Of a stretch of DNA of 64,000 nucleotides, positions 22,514 through 33,995 are shown piece after piece (the first letter of the stretch is position 1; the number at the start of each line of letters is the position of its first letter). Origin of the DNA: Zanthoxylum bungeanum (lineage: Eukaryota; Streptophyta; Magnoliopsida; Sapindales; Rutaceae). A program made the position numbers and the translations under genes. The notes under the pieces were generated by a model, which ran no database searches, was not told the origin of the DNA, and saw only the letters and a list, made by a program, of their open reading frames with translations. The stretch lies in the NCBI GenBank assembly GCA_019454045.1, contig SKCR01018443.1:434001-498000 (forward strand), written 5' to 3'.

Positions 22514-24991
22514 TGTTGGAGTTTTCTCAAAGGCGCAGCGGAAGGGCGCAGTTCGAGCGAAATCGTAACTTTAAAAACATTTAAATTTACCAAATAAATT
22601 ATTCAATATCCAATATGAATAATTCATTCATATTTCACCTAAACATATTTATTCGATATCAAATACGACATAAATAATTTAGAAACACCACAAAATTTTT
22701 ATGAAAATATTTTTTCGTAAAATAGCATAAAACGCGTTTTTGTCCGAACCGACCAACCAATACACATGGAGGCTGCCCAGGTCAGCCCAAATAGTACTTG
22801 GACAGTTCATGAGCTTCCCAAAGAGTGACCAATTCACTATTTGAACAGCTGTTACCCGGTAAGCCCGAAACTTACCCGGTAACGCTGTTTTTCACCGTTT
22901 TCGCATATTTTCACTTTGAAACACTTTCTGACAATTACTCTAATGCCCAATACACATCCAATACATTTAAATAACATATTTTTCATCACCAAAATTCCAA
23001 AATTTCTAGATCTGATATGGGTGCTAAAAATATCATTTTTCATACTTTAAATCCAATTTTCTCAACATTAATCATATTAATATTTACACCAATCAAAGCC
23101 ACCACATATGAAGAACTCAAGAACAATTCTAGGAGTTACAAGAGTGGTCATAACACTCTAAAATGGTAAAAAAATCATCAAATAATAAAATTGAACTAAT
23201 ATTATTCAATCTAACTTCACACATGCATCTTGCCTCCAAATCCATCTTCCAAATCAAAAAGCCCCAAAATCTAAGAAAAGAAGAAACCCTAGAACTATTC
23301 TAAATGCTCAAGAATAAGAAACAAGCTTTCTAAGTTTAAGAATATTGAAAATTACCTCAAAATCTCCTAATTTCCTTAAACTTTCTTCTTGATTTCTTCA
23401 AGCAAATATTTGGGAGCTTTCATTTGGGAGAGTTTCGGCCATGGAGGGACTTATCAAAGAGAAAACAAAAAATTTCTCTTTAAATACTAGGGTTGGCCGA
23501 AAAAGTGGGGTTATTTTGGTCATTTGGTTAACTTTAATCTAATTAAAAAATTAAGCTTAAGTTACTTATTCAATTTGAATACTCCAAGCTTAAAAAATCA
23601 TACCATTTGTTACCAATAATATCTCACCACGATCATACTAATTATGACTTATAGATAATATGTTTAATTTCTAATTATTTAATTATTTAACAATAAAAAA
23701 CTAAATAATTAATTAATAAATAAAAATACATATATGTATTTTTATTTACATTAAATAAAAATACATATATTTATGACATGTGTCAAATTCTCATTTGACA
23801 ATTAATTAATATGTATCTAATCAATTTTTTATCAAATAAAAATACATATTAATTATTAATTGACCAAAATCCCCTAACATGTATTTTCGTTTAATCGTTT
23901 AAACTTTCGAATTAACTCATTTAATCCGGTGAAGTATTATGAATAATCTGTATTATTCATAACGCGTTGTCCAAGTGCTCCACGAGTACACTTCATATTT
24001 TAGGACTCTCTAAGTTTAGGTTTATCCATCACAGAATCAAATTTCGTGTCCATAATTCACCCACTCGTAAATTATGACTACCCCGGATAATCTCGCTAAA
24101 CTATGCAAGTCGAGGTCATTACATACGTATAATCCCTCCATCATAGGCTATCATATTATACCGAGGATATAGATAGGAACGTCAAATACATAAGGTATAA
24201 TATAGTCTACTTTCAAATTTAGGATCTTTAAATAACACTCGAAACTCACATCTGAAGTATACCACAACCATGGTTTTATTAGATCGCAAATACTTACATG
24301 ATACCTATGCCTTATACACAGGACTGAGGGATTCTATCTGATACTCACAAGATATCATGGCATCAATCCACACCCAACAAACAGGCGGAGGTCTGATCTA
24401 AATAGATCGGTGATGTGACTGTCATCAAAGTGTGAATGATGTCTCATATATCCACAATGGTATCTCAAGTCGAATGACCACTATGCTACTCGACTCGAGA
24501 AAATTTTTACTGACTTTGGTGTACCATCTATTAGGAAATCTTCGGTAAGTCATTCACTGTTTATCAAATAAACACATACACGTCTATACGAGTCTCCCAA
24601 GACTTATAGTTAATTGGGATAAACCATCGGACCAAATCTTGATATACGATATGTACTGGTCTTAGCGGATTTTACTAACCGACCCGTGTCAGTAAATCTT
24701 GGCCATGATCTTTATTTGAGAATATACAACTTATAGTGATGCTTCCCAATGTCAATTAAAAACTATGTTGTAACTGCGCACTACGTTGTAAATCCTAAGG
24801 TATTTGTCTAATATATACATATCATTAAATCATATTTAGTTTCAATCTAATCGTAATTAGAACAAATACGTATATAAAAACAAGAGGTGCTACTATTAAG
24901 TAAGTAATATTATGGAAAAAAAGAATTGTTCGTATTCATGAATCGGACATAAATACGATCCAGATTAGCACTCCGAGCACCGACCCTAACA
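22514..24991 (-). repeat. 3' LTR of Copia-R
   Basis: The plus strand starts TGTTGGAG and ends CCCTAACA. It aligns throughout with the right LTR. The 63-codon frame seen on the minus strand in both copies follows from LTR duplication and is not evidence of a gene. Confidence 0.88.
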
Positions 24992-25012
24992 ATTTCTCTC
25001 ACTTGTTCTAGT
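24992..25012 (-). other. Polypurine tract of Copia-R
   Basis: On the minus strand the sequence reads AGAACAAGTGAGAGAAAT and runs into the LTR start TGTTAGGG. This is the copia-type plus-strand primer. Confidence 0.7.
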
Positions 25013-26106
25013 GCCAATCCACGGTATCATAAACACATCTCAATGTGTATCACATACTTGTGGCCCTCAAGAATTCACCTAGCACTCAAGAGGTAGGCAA
25101 TAACAAGTAGGTTCGCTATAACATATTGAGTTTGTCCAACAAACCCAAATGTTTCCTTTAGCTAGCATCATTCATATTTTGTAGAACCTAAGCTTTACAT
25201 CAATATGACTTAGATGCGACAGAACATTGTGCTGCAACTACTGAGTTGTCTATGTATATATGGATCAAATTCAAACTACTATGCAGACAACGGCAATCAC
25301 AACACTAATATCAAAACTATTAATCAAGAAGGTCACTTTGCAACTTCATAAGTCAATACTTCATAAATTACAATTAATTCCACTGCATCTTTTTTGACTC
25401 TATATAACGTAGACCATCTAATGTCATAATCTGACCCTAATGGTTGCAGACTATATTCTTCATGAATAAAAAACTCGTTCTTAATATCTCAAAGATAACA
25501 AAGAACATATCTCAAGACCCATCATATGGTCTACATGGTATCAAAAATAGCTCGTAACAATTACGATTAAATTGATATCTTTAATCGCACATAATATAAT
25601 ATTCATTATGCCATCATCCTATGATTATAAGATTGACTAGACATTCTAATCAATTTCTCTTTCGACAAATGAATCATCCTTTACGAAAGATGAATACATA
25701 CAAGAGACACACTAACTGTCAAAAAATTATACTAACTGTCACATAGACAATATTGTTGTGTCCTTTATTAGATCATATCTAATGCACGATTAACGAGAGT
25801 ATCTCACAAGCCTCTTAGTTTTATATCATATATAAAACCTTATATTGAATATAACAGAGACTACTCACACTGCTTTCACGGAGAAAAGAAGACTTAGGTA
25901 AACCTTTTACCTCATAAATATCTCATTATTACATTAATAATGATTATATCATTAGGATATATAACAATATAAAGAAATTTGTATGCTCCCACTAACCCTA
26001 CTATCACATGTGTATTCTCTATGCTTTGATAAAATCAGACAATCTAACTGATATCAAAATTAGAGAACACAGATTTCCAGAAAGCTCACCTGAGTCTACA
26101 ATAGGC
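25013..26106 (-). pseudogene. Copia-R internal segment 1 (RNase H/RT remains)
   Basis: No open frame longer than a few dozen codons exists. On the minus strand near 25200-25500, pieces resemble the end of copia RNase H (ACTCAGTAGTTGCAGCACAA, as in the target-copy region, and AGTCATATTGATGTAAAGCT, an HIDVK-like stretch). The assignment rests mainly on position next to the 3' LTR. Confidence 0.45.
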
Positions 26107-26111
26107 TCCAT

Positions 26112-28070
26112 TGTTAGACAATAAAAATCCATAGCGTCACTATTTTGTAAATGATATTGTATTATTGTACAAAATTAACTATGTAGTAATGAAATTGCCT
26201 TTACCGTTTTGTAATTTATTTACTTTGATATATAAATGGTAAAAGTCCCTATGATTAATTCCGGATTGAGAGATGATATGAGACAGTATCAATCCATAAA
26301 GGTTTAATCATTAAATATCCCTAGTCGTAGTATTATCGAGATTGGACATCGATAATGCGGAATAGACTAGTACTGCACTTGTGCGTGTTGTGAGGGCACA
26401 ACAACATAGTTCTCATATATTTGAGTATTGGATACTTATGCAAGTGCGGTAGGAGGTTGTGTTTTACCGATGGTACGGAAAACAGCTTCGCTCTGGATAG
26501 ACCCGCGGAATCCCATTGGTAGTATGTCTGCGTGTCTATGGGAGTCCGCTTCAGGGTAGGTGCATATGGTCTTAACCTGAGACTTGCATCGCTAGCACTT
26601 GCGACAATCGGTAGACTTTAGTTTTGGTCGTCCAGGGCTTTAACAGGTTCTGTGTACACCTCTTCTAGGTTTATCGAGAATTGTAGTGTATTGGGTGTGA
26701 TGTCAAGACGGAAGTATCACTTCAGACATATGGAGATGATGATCGCGCAGGATACAGAACTAGTACTCTATAATGGTTGCAACCATCGGGATAATATGAC
26801 AAGGTCAGGATTATCCGATTTAAAGATACTAGTTGCTTGATGTCCGATATATGTATCGTACGGGGCAGACACATCTCCAGCCCCAGGCCTTACATGTGAT
26901 CATCCGATACTGGATCAGTATACACTATACTACGGTATACTACGCCTGTTATAGATCTTATATTCCAATAAGAATATTTCTGGAGAATTGGGTAGGCATG
27001 GCGTTTTGCTAGAGGCTAACCTTGTCTTGTAAATCGGTAAAAACGTAGTACTTGGTACGTACGTGTTCGGATAATCTGACGGCCGTATTTACTGCCAACA
27101 TATCCAGAGATCTCTTGGGTCGCTTCCCGAAGATTCACCAATGACGTATGATTCAAACTCGATTAATCTTGGATTAATTACGGAGAGACTTTATCTTGGA
27201 TAAAGTACTATACATAGAGAGAGAACGATTAATTTGGAATTAATCGTAAAATTATTATATTCGATATAATAATCGAAATTCGATTTCGACGCGAAATAAA
27301 ATTAGATTTTAATTCGGGCAAACGAGTTAATTTAGAATTAATTCGTTAGCGACGTAAATAATAATTTCGCTAGGCGCAATTATTTATTTAAATTCGATTT
27401 AATTAACGTCGCGACGAAAGTTCGGTATTTCGGAAATATCGAACCCGAATGCGTGAGTACGCGTGGGCCCACTTTCATTTGGGTTGTGTGGGGCCCACAT
27501 GACACATGTCATTTTATGCATTATTTAATTGTTAATACATTGCATGGTGATAGTGTACAATACACTCAATGGTTTTGCATGGAGTTTGAGTGTTTGACAC
27601 TCTAAGCCATTGCATGATTTGTGTCATAAGTTTATTATTAATTTAATAAATATTATGGCATAAATATAAATTGATTTTTGTATCAAAAATCATCATCCTT
27701 CTCTCTCACCTCTTGACCGAAACTGTGAAGTTTCACAGCCCTCTCCCTTTTCTGTTTTTGTTGCAAAACTTGAAGAAAGTGTGTGTGTTTGGAACATTAA
27801 ATCACATATAAGGCTAGCACCTTCAAGGGATCATACAAAGGTGTTATGGGAAACTAATTCTTGAGCTTGGAAGGATCAAAGAAAGCTTGGAGCTTCCCCA
27901 CTCACCTTGGCCGAAATCTTCACTGCACAAAGGAGAAAAATTTTATTTCATCAACGCATCCGCATTCCGATCTTTGTGAGTATGATTCCGCCATACTTCA
28001 ATATTGTTCATTCATTTATATATATTTGTTTGCTCTTTTGATCTTGGGACATGGATTAGAATTTACAACA
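26112..28070 (+). mobile_element. Solo LTR, Copia-1 family, inside Copia-R
   Basis: It starts TGTTAGACAA and ends TTACAACA, and carries the perfect duplication TCCAT (26107-26111 and 28071-28075). At 1959 bp it is nearly the length of the LTR at 2851-4813 and has the same palindrome chain at about 27161-27446. No internal sequence remains, so it arose by LTR-LTR recombination after insertion. Confidence 0.92.
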
Positions 28071-28075
28071 TCCAT

Positions 28076-28883
28076 AAACTAGTATACCAAACTACGATCT
28101 TAGGTGAATACAAACTCCAGGGCCATTCCAGAGTGAACTCGTCAAACAAAGAAATCATAATGCATCTCTTATCCGAAGAAACTATTCAGAAATAGCATTT
28201 TGCATTCCTAACTAAAATACATAGTTTAATATTGACATTAACCAATAAATCTTTAATTGTTCAATTAGTGCGACTAGAGACAAGTTTCCCCAAAATCTAC
28301 AATAGATTACTAAGTATAACCTTTCTCATTGTCATACATAAAGGTCAAACCTTTAATAAGCTCACTTTGCTTTTGCTGCGTAAAACATTTGCACATTTTA
28401 TGAACGATTCATAACGAAAGCTTAATCAAGTTCCAAACTTGATCGTAGTAAGCTATGAACAACCTTAGATATATGGTTTAATTCTAACTTCCGGAATCGA
28501 TATCAAATATCACTCATACTATAAATTATAGGATAATTTTCTTTGATAAGAAAACAACATAACCATTTAGTATCAAATACTTCACAAATGATTCTGACAT
28601 CCTATTAGACTTATATGGATGATGTCTAAGGGTCTTTTTTTATCTTATTAATTATGTAGTTCCATTTATAGTTTATCACTCTCACAATTGACTTCAATAA
28701 GTCAAGTCTTTTCTACAATGGTTAATATCTGAGGTTACACACTAAGTAATAAAATAATTTTATTACTCAGGATCATAGAAAATATATTCTATCAAATAGA
28801 TTACAATATTATATTAAATAGAATAAATGATAAACTTTTACTTGTACCTTCGAGGTGCAAATACTTTCATTATACAAAAGAAA
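28076..28883 (-). pseudogene. Copia-R internal segment 2
   Basis: AT-rich decayed sequence between the solo LTR and Athila-2. I cannot name a domain. It is placed in Copia-R because the target duplications on both sides show that the flanking inserts are later. Confidence 0.5.
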
Positions 28884-29810
28884 GATTCTGAGCGGTGCGT
28901 AATCACACGCGTATAACGCAAGCGCACGTATTGTTCAAGTAGTATAAAAAGTATCTATCCCACGAGGACTTAATACCTAAGCTATTAATTTTATGAGATC
29001 AAATGATTACTAGTATCTAACATGTTGTTTGATTAATTTGAAATGGTGACGATTCTAAATTTAAAAACAAGTAAATAAAATTGTTCGAAAGTAGGTTTTA
29101 AGAAAATTCAATATTAAAAAACTATATAGGGTTGTGATTTCTTCCAAAATCATTTTAAAGATGAAGTGGTTATTTAATGTTTGTGTAATAAATCAGTTTA
29201 CTAACCTGGAACACTAAATTATGCGAAAGCCTCTATCGATGGTCCGACGCAAATACCCAGTTTAACCCAATTGAACCATATGTCTATGTCAACCAAATTA
29301 TATGGATTCATTAAGTTTAAGTTCCAATTATGGCTACCCCCGCCCGGCAGGTATATGTCTATCCTGTAAGGAAATCTATTAAAGGGTTATCTATCCTCAA
29401 TGAAGATCGTGGGCTATTAAGTCTAAGGCTGAAACCTAAAATCCCTATGTCTAGTTCATTTTAGATTTACCAGATCAACCTTATTAGTGTCCAATTAACA
29501 AGACGCATTAGGCTTAAGACTTAATAAGTAAACCTTTAAATTACCCAAACTATAAAATAACCCCTTATAAATCGGTGATATTAAAAGTCATCACAACCCT
29601 AGATAACTAATTTAGTTAGAACACATAACTATGGCTAGTAAAAACTTGAAAGTAAAAGACATAAAGTAAGAATGCTGAAAAGTAATTGCGGTAAAGTAAA
29701 AGCTGAAAAGTAAATTACAATAAAATAAAATGCTAAGGTAAAAGGATAAAATTTTACTACTACTAATTTAGATATCTCCCTTAATATAATATATTAACTT
29801 GTGATTATAT

Positions 29811-30020
29811 TACCAATCAGCCATATAGGTGGTAACCTGATTAAGTCAAATTAAGTCCAACCAGCCATAAAGGCGGAACCAAAATAAACATGCCAAATAG
29901 GCAGTAAGAAAATTTAATTACCAACCGACCAATCTGGCGGTATCCTTGATTAGTCAGGTTTAAACCAGATTAAAATGAATTACCAACCGACCAATCTGGC
30001 GGTATCCTTATTAATTCAAA
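29811..30020 (-). repeat. CCAACCGACC...GGCGGTATCC repeats in the Athila-2 3' LTR
   Basis: About five imperfect units of 35-55 bases occur, each with ACCNACC, a short A/T loop and a GG-C-GGT arm that can pair back. The same block lies at 44505-44715 and, with three units, in Athila-1 at 19507-19660. Confidence 0.7.
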
Positions 30021-30288
30021 TTTTAAATAGTGGATATTTTATATTTAAGGGAGATTAATCTAAATAGCAATAGTAAAAGAATTACCTTTCACCCTAGCAG
30101 GGGGAAGTTACCTCCTCATAGTGAATAGTAAAAACTATAAAAAGTAAAGAAAGTAAATCACTATTATTACAGAAAGTAATTAAAATTAATTACAAAACTA
30201 AAATTTAAAAGAAACTAGATAGAAAACTCTCTATTTACTTGAGAGAATTTAGAGAGAATGGTACATCTGAAACTGAAATTTCGAGCTC

Positions 30289-30296
30289 TATTTATA
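30289..30296 (-). promoter_or_regulatory. TATA box in the Athila-2 3' LTR
   Basis: TATAAATA on the minus strand, within CCTATAAATAGAGC. It is followed by a TC-rich stretch that would suit a transcript start, and the G-box cluster lies upstream of it. Confidence 0.6.
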
Positions 30297-30409
30297 GGCT
30301 TCAGTAGGGGTCCGGCGTCGCGATGCCAAGCCAGCGTCGCGATGCCGGTTTTTCGACGTGGCAAACTCTGGTTCATCGGCTTCAGTTTCTGGATAAGGTG
30401 ATAAGGTGA

Positions 30410-30765
30410 CACGTGGCAATGTGGTTGGATCTCAATTATTGTGACACGTGGCGGCTTCTGATTGGCTGATTTCAGATTCTTATCGCCACATGTCAATTGC
30501 GGATAAGTGAGTCAATAATTGATGCTGACGTGGCGACATGTGGCAATGTGACTGTCGGCACTATAGATTTACGACACGTGGCACGCTGTGATTGGTTGAT
30601 GATGACGTGGTGATGACGAGGCAGTTTGACTCGGTCAATCGGTGATGTGGACGATGACGTGGTAGACACGTGGAGTGACACGTGGCGATGGCGACTGTCG
30701 GCACCATAGGATGATGACACGTGGCACAGCGCACGTTAGCAGATCGGCTGTGATAGTGACACGTG
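30410..30765 (-). promoter_or_regulatory. G-box cluster, 3' LTR of Athila-2
   Basis: Seven exact CACGTG sites occur at 30410, 30445, 30575, 30667, 30679, 30718 and 30760, most as GACACGTGGC, which also matches the ABA-response core ACGTGGC. Several more sites differ by one base (GACGTGGC, ACATGTGGC). CACGTG is bound by plant bZIP and bHLH factors. Confidence 0.65.
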
Positions 30766-31074
30766 GCACGGAGCGCGTTAGCATTGTCAAATTTCCTCAG
30801 ATTCTGACTTGTGGACCTGGCGCACGTTAGCACTGTTCGGCACATGTTAGGCGTCGCGACGCCAAAGGCTTGCGCGTCACAACGCGAGAAATGACCAAAA
30901 TGCCCTTTTCGTCTGTTTTCACTGTTTTGGCCCCAAATCACCTCCAGAAAGTCTTGAAACTTTATTTATCTACAAAATAACACAAAACACATCAAAATAT
31001 TCACAAAACTCATGAAACTATACAAAATATTAGGTTCAATGAGTGGGAAATAGTGATATAATTACCACTCATCA

Positions 31075-31087
31075 CACCCCCAAACCT
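31075..31087 (-). other. Polypurine tract of Athila-2
   Basis: The minus strand reads TAGGTTTGGGGGTG directly before the LTR start TGATGAG. Confidence 0.75.
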
Positions 31088-32403
31088 AACATTTTGCTAG
31101 TCCTCGAGCAAAACATAGAATAAAATAACATAATAAAATTTAACTAAGCCACTTTCGCAGGGATCACGGTTGCATTTAGCGAATGCAACAAGCCTTTAAA
31201 CCCCTAGGTGTCCCTAGTGGACGAGTTGTAGTCTCGTGAGGGTTTACAACAATGATACCCACAAACATTTTACAAAAGTAAAAAGGTAGTGAAACTAATG
31301 AACACAAAAGCAAAAAGACAAGCGAAAAGAGAATAAAGAAGTTAGTGACTAATCAGGTGAAATTTCTACTCCAAGTTACTAGTTGTTTTCTTTCTTTCTA
31401 AATTACTGAATATGTAAATTCTCCGATTATATTTACCATTTTCCATATACACAGCCAACAAAATATTAAACAACTCATTTTTGCACACAACAGTCATAAG
31501 TGCAGTTGATAAGAGAATAATATTTTTGTCCCAAAGTTTTATCAGAATTCACACCTTTTTGTAGCAATGGAATAATGTTTCTGATTTTTTCTTTGATTTT
31601 TGATTTTTTTTATTTATATACAATACCTTTCGTCTATGTAGGGAGTGTTGGGTCGGTGGCTCCCAAACCAGTTGGCTTTAGGGCACCAGGTGTTAAGACA
31701 CCCATACGGACTTAATTACTCAGACTTCAGATATATATATTTTTACAACATCCTTGATCCATGTAGCGAGCTTTGGGCCAGTGACTCCCAAACCAGTTGG
31801 CTTTAGGGCACTAAGTGTTAAAACACCCTTACAGACTTAATAACTCGGATCTCAGATGTTTTTTTTTGTTTTTTTTACTCCATTGCTTTTTGAGATGCTT
31901 CCTCCAATTAAACTAGAGCACTGAATATTACAAACTTTTCAATTACAGTTCATGTTCGTATGTTACTATGCATGTTGATAATACCCGTCAACTGAGCATA
32001 TGAAAATCCATTTTAGTTAGTTTTATGGAGAATTCACAAATTAAATAATTCAAAAGGAAATAAACAAAAATTAACTTGTTTCAAAATAGGTTTGAGATAC
32101 GTCTCAGGAGTGGAAACTCCTTACTGAGCTATCTCTTACCAATTGCACCTTTTTAGTTAAAATAAAAACACAAAAACGTAAAATATTTTTGTAATTTTTG
32201 AAAATTTCTCAATTTTTTGTATTTTTCGAAATATTTTGGTCTAAAAATAAAAATAAAAACAAAAACAACACATAGATTAAAAATAAGGTACTGATCAACT
32301 AATTCCCTCCCCCAAACCTAAATGAGACATTGTCCCCAATGTCTTAAACAGTAGAAGAAGAGTTTAGAAGATAATAACTGGATAACTGAAATTCTACAGG
32401 ATA
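31088..32403 (-). other. Athila-2 3' non-coding tail with a 125-bp direct repeat
   Basis: No gene is visible. Bases 31620-31744 and 31745-31869 are two copies of a unit containing CCAAACCAGTTGGCTTTAGG. Around 32301-32320 the minus strand reads TAGGTTTGGGGGAGGGAATT, a second polypurine run very like the one at the LTR and 84 bases past the LOG-like stop codon. Confidence 0.6.
31620..31869. repeat. 125-bp tandem duplication
   Basis: Two adjacent units of about 125 bases share the block CCCAAACCAGTTGGCTTTAG and the following GTTAA-ACACCC segment, with scattered differences. They lie in the untranslated tail of Athila-2. Confidence 0.8.
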
Positions 32404-33057
32404 TTAAAGGTTAAGATCCATATTAATCCGTCGCCTCTTACCACGATCGTCATCAGACCAATTTATCTTTGAAAGGATAGGGTCAACTTGTGGTTCATAG
32501 GCTAAGATTTGGTCAATTAGATCCGGAACAGTTCTGGCAGTAAAGAGGAGTTCTTTCATAGGTTTTGACACGAACCCATTTCTCCGGGAATCATCAAGAA
32601 ACACACAAAGAAAATCATAAAATCCATCAACGTTAAACGGCCCAATTGGTTTCTGGTGTATGTTCAGGTTCGCCCAAGATAGCACTATAAAAATTTCCTC
32701 CAATGTGCCCAAGCTACCTGGCAAAGCAAAAAAAGCATTAGCACGGTTAATCATTTCTACCAGTCATTCAGAAATACCTGGCATAATTAGCTCTTCTCCG
32801 TTTGATGGTCCAATAAGATTTGCCTCCGCCAAGGGTTTTGGAATGATTCCCAAAACGTGACTGCCTCCTTCTTGTACAGCCTTTGAAACGATCCCCATAA
32901 GTCAAAGATTGCCTCCGCCATATACTAAGTGCATATTCCTTGCAGCTAAGACTCGACCCAATTCATGTGCTGCTTCTACGTATTATGGTTTGGTACCAAC
33001 ACTACTACCGCAAAACACACAGATGTTTTCAACTCATCTTCTTGAAGTGGCTTCCAT
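32404..33057 (-). pseudogene. LOG-like cytokinin riboside 5'-monophosphate phosphoribohydrolase, captured by Athila-2
   Basis: From the ATG at 33057 to the stop at 32404 one frame of 217 codons runs without any shift. This is the normal length of plant LOG proteins, which release active cytokinin bases from their nucleotides in the cytosol. Visible are ENICVFCGSSVGTK (residues 10-23), LVYGGGN (44-50), LMGIVSKAV and GIIPKPLAE, PGSLGTLEE (113-121, the LOG motif, normally PGGxGTxxE) and KPIGPFNVDGFYDFL. Four in-frame stops (codons 8, 25, 52 and 98) each fit a single base change. The usual Arg-Lys pair before the LOG motif is missing and one motif Gly is Ser, so it may have diverged before it died. 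LOG genes in plants have several introns and this copy has none, which points to capture through RNA. It lies on the element's coding strand between the Cys-rich gene and the 3' LTR. The C-terminus is basic (GKRRR), which is not typical of the family. Confidence 0.82.
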
Positions 33058-33308
33058 GTTTTACTCTGGATGTCTTCAAAAGTGCAATGATGAGTTAAAT
33101 TTATAATACCTGAAAAAGGTGAGTAAAATAATAGCAATAGTACCTGCCAAATGACAATTATTAGTTAAACAGTAAAATAAATCGTGATAGTCAAAAAAGG
33201 TATGGATCATGTCGGATAAAGTAAAAGAAAACAACAAAACAAATCACAATTATTAGGAAAAGACAAGAGATATAATATGTACAAGAAAAGTAGCAGCTTG
33301 ATTGACGT

Positions 33309-33857
33309 CTATGCGTCAGGGACAAGCTTCCCATCCAATTTTCTTATAAATTGGCAAACAGGGTCTTTTTGAGTCAGATTCCCGAGACTTAACTGTTGTC
33401 TTTCTTTTTGAAATTGTATATGTAATTTGTGAATGGCTATATGAACATATCCACTGGGATGCGTCTCAAGAGTCGAAGATATATAATCTAAAGACTCCTT
33501 ACTCAAGCCATCCCTAATGAATTTAATTTTATCTTCGCGATTATCAGATACCATTCCTAAATAACGACAACGAGTATTGCAATTCCAGCGTCCACATTTG
33601 TAACAAACACCCATTTGCTTAGCTCTACGTTTCTTTACATAGGTGCTTCTTCCAAAACCAGGCAGATGTGAAATAAAAGATTCAGAAGACTCACCTGCCA
33701 ATCGGACCCGTGCTTCAATTACCCAACGAATATCATTAGAAACACCATGGATTGTTAGTAGTCTCATCTGTTCCAAGCGAGCTTTGTAAACTTTGATCAT
33801 AGATTTTTGAGAGAGAGAAGGAAATTGCTTGTGAAGATTTGCGAGAGATTTTTCCAT
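33309..33857 (-). CDS. Cys-rich basic accessory protein of Athila-2, carlavirus NABP-like pattern
   Basis: An intact frame; I take the ATG at 33857 because the matching start is used in Athila-1, although the frame is open 11 codons further up. The 182 residues comprise a helical, Leu-rich N-part, DIRWVIEARVRLAGESS, GRSTYVKKRRAKQMG (a basic run that could bind nucleic acid or act as a nuclear signal), CYKCGRWNCNTRC (four Cys in a finger-like cluster), FIRDGLSKESLDYI, and an 80-residue tail ending KLDGKLVPDA. It is not the gag knuckle (no CCHC) and not integrase, which ends at 33996. The order of a basic run, Cys finger and FI-DG segment is that of the small cysteine-rich nucleic-acid-binding proteins of carlaviruses and relatives, several of which suppress RNA silencing. 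That link is inferred from pattern and spacing. Alternatives are a host zinc-finger gene or an orphan retroelement protein. Confidence 0.6.
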   Translation of the reverse strand: MEKSLANLHKQFPSLSQKSMIKVYKARLEQMRLLTIHGVSNDIRWVIEARVRLAGESSESFISHLPGFGRSTYVKKRRAKQMGVCYKCGRWNCNTRCRYLGMVSDNREDKIKFIRDGLSKESLDYISSTLETHPSGYVHIAIHKLHIQFQKERQQLSLGNLTQKDPVCQFIRKLDGKLVPDA

Positions 33858-33995
33858 CGTGAAAGGACTTAATCTGCAAAAACTAAACACACAAAATTAA
33901 ATCACACCAAATCACAATATATACACAAATTGCATTGGTTGCCTCCCTGCGAGCGCTAAGTTTAAAGTCATCAGTTAGACTTGACTTTTCGATCG

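Larger units (their letters stand above)
28889..31074 (-). repeat. 3' LTR of Athila-2
   Basis: Plus-strand ends are TGAGCGGTGCG and CACTCATCA. It is very similar to the 43579-45771 copy, so the element is fairly young relative to its surroundings. It contains a repeat zone (29811-30020), a TATA box (30289-30296) and a G-box cluster (30410-30765). The short minus-strand frames over the G-box zone, rich in His and Thr, are repeats of CACGTG-type DNA and not genes. Confidence 0.92.

Noticed and set aside
22852..23043. 63-codon minus-strand frame in both Copia-R LTRs
   Set aside because: Shared only because of LTR duplication; no start signal or family.
30215..30941. Overlapping minus-strand frames rich in His, Thr and Ser in the Athila-2 LTRs (also 44905-45532)
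   Set aside because: They are translations of the CACGTG-rich repeat zone, not proteins.
32404..33057. LOG-like sequence as a normal host gene into which Athila jumped
   Set aside because: It lies between the pol end and the 3' LTR on the coding strand, inside one pair of GATTC duplications, and has no introns.
33309..33857. Cys-rich frame as an ordinary gag zinc knuckle
   Set aside because: The Cys spacing is not CCHC, the frame follows integrase, and gag lies at the other end of the element.
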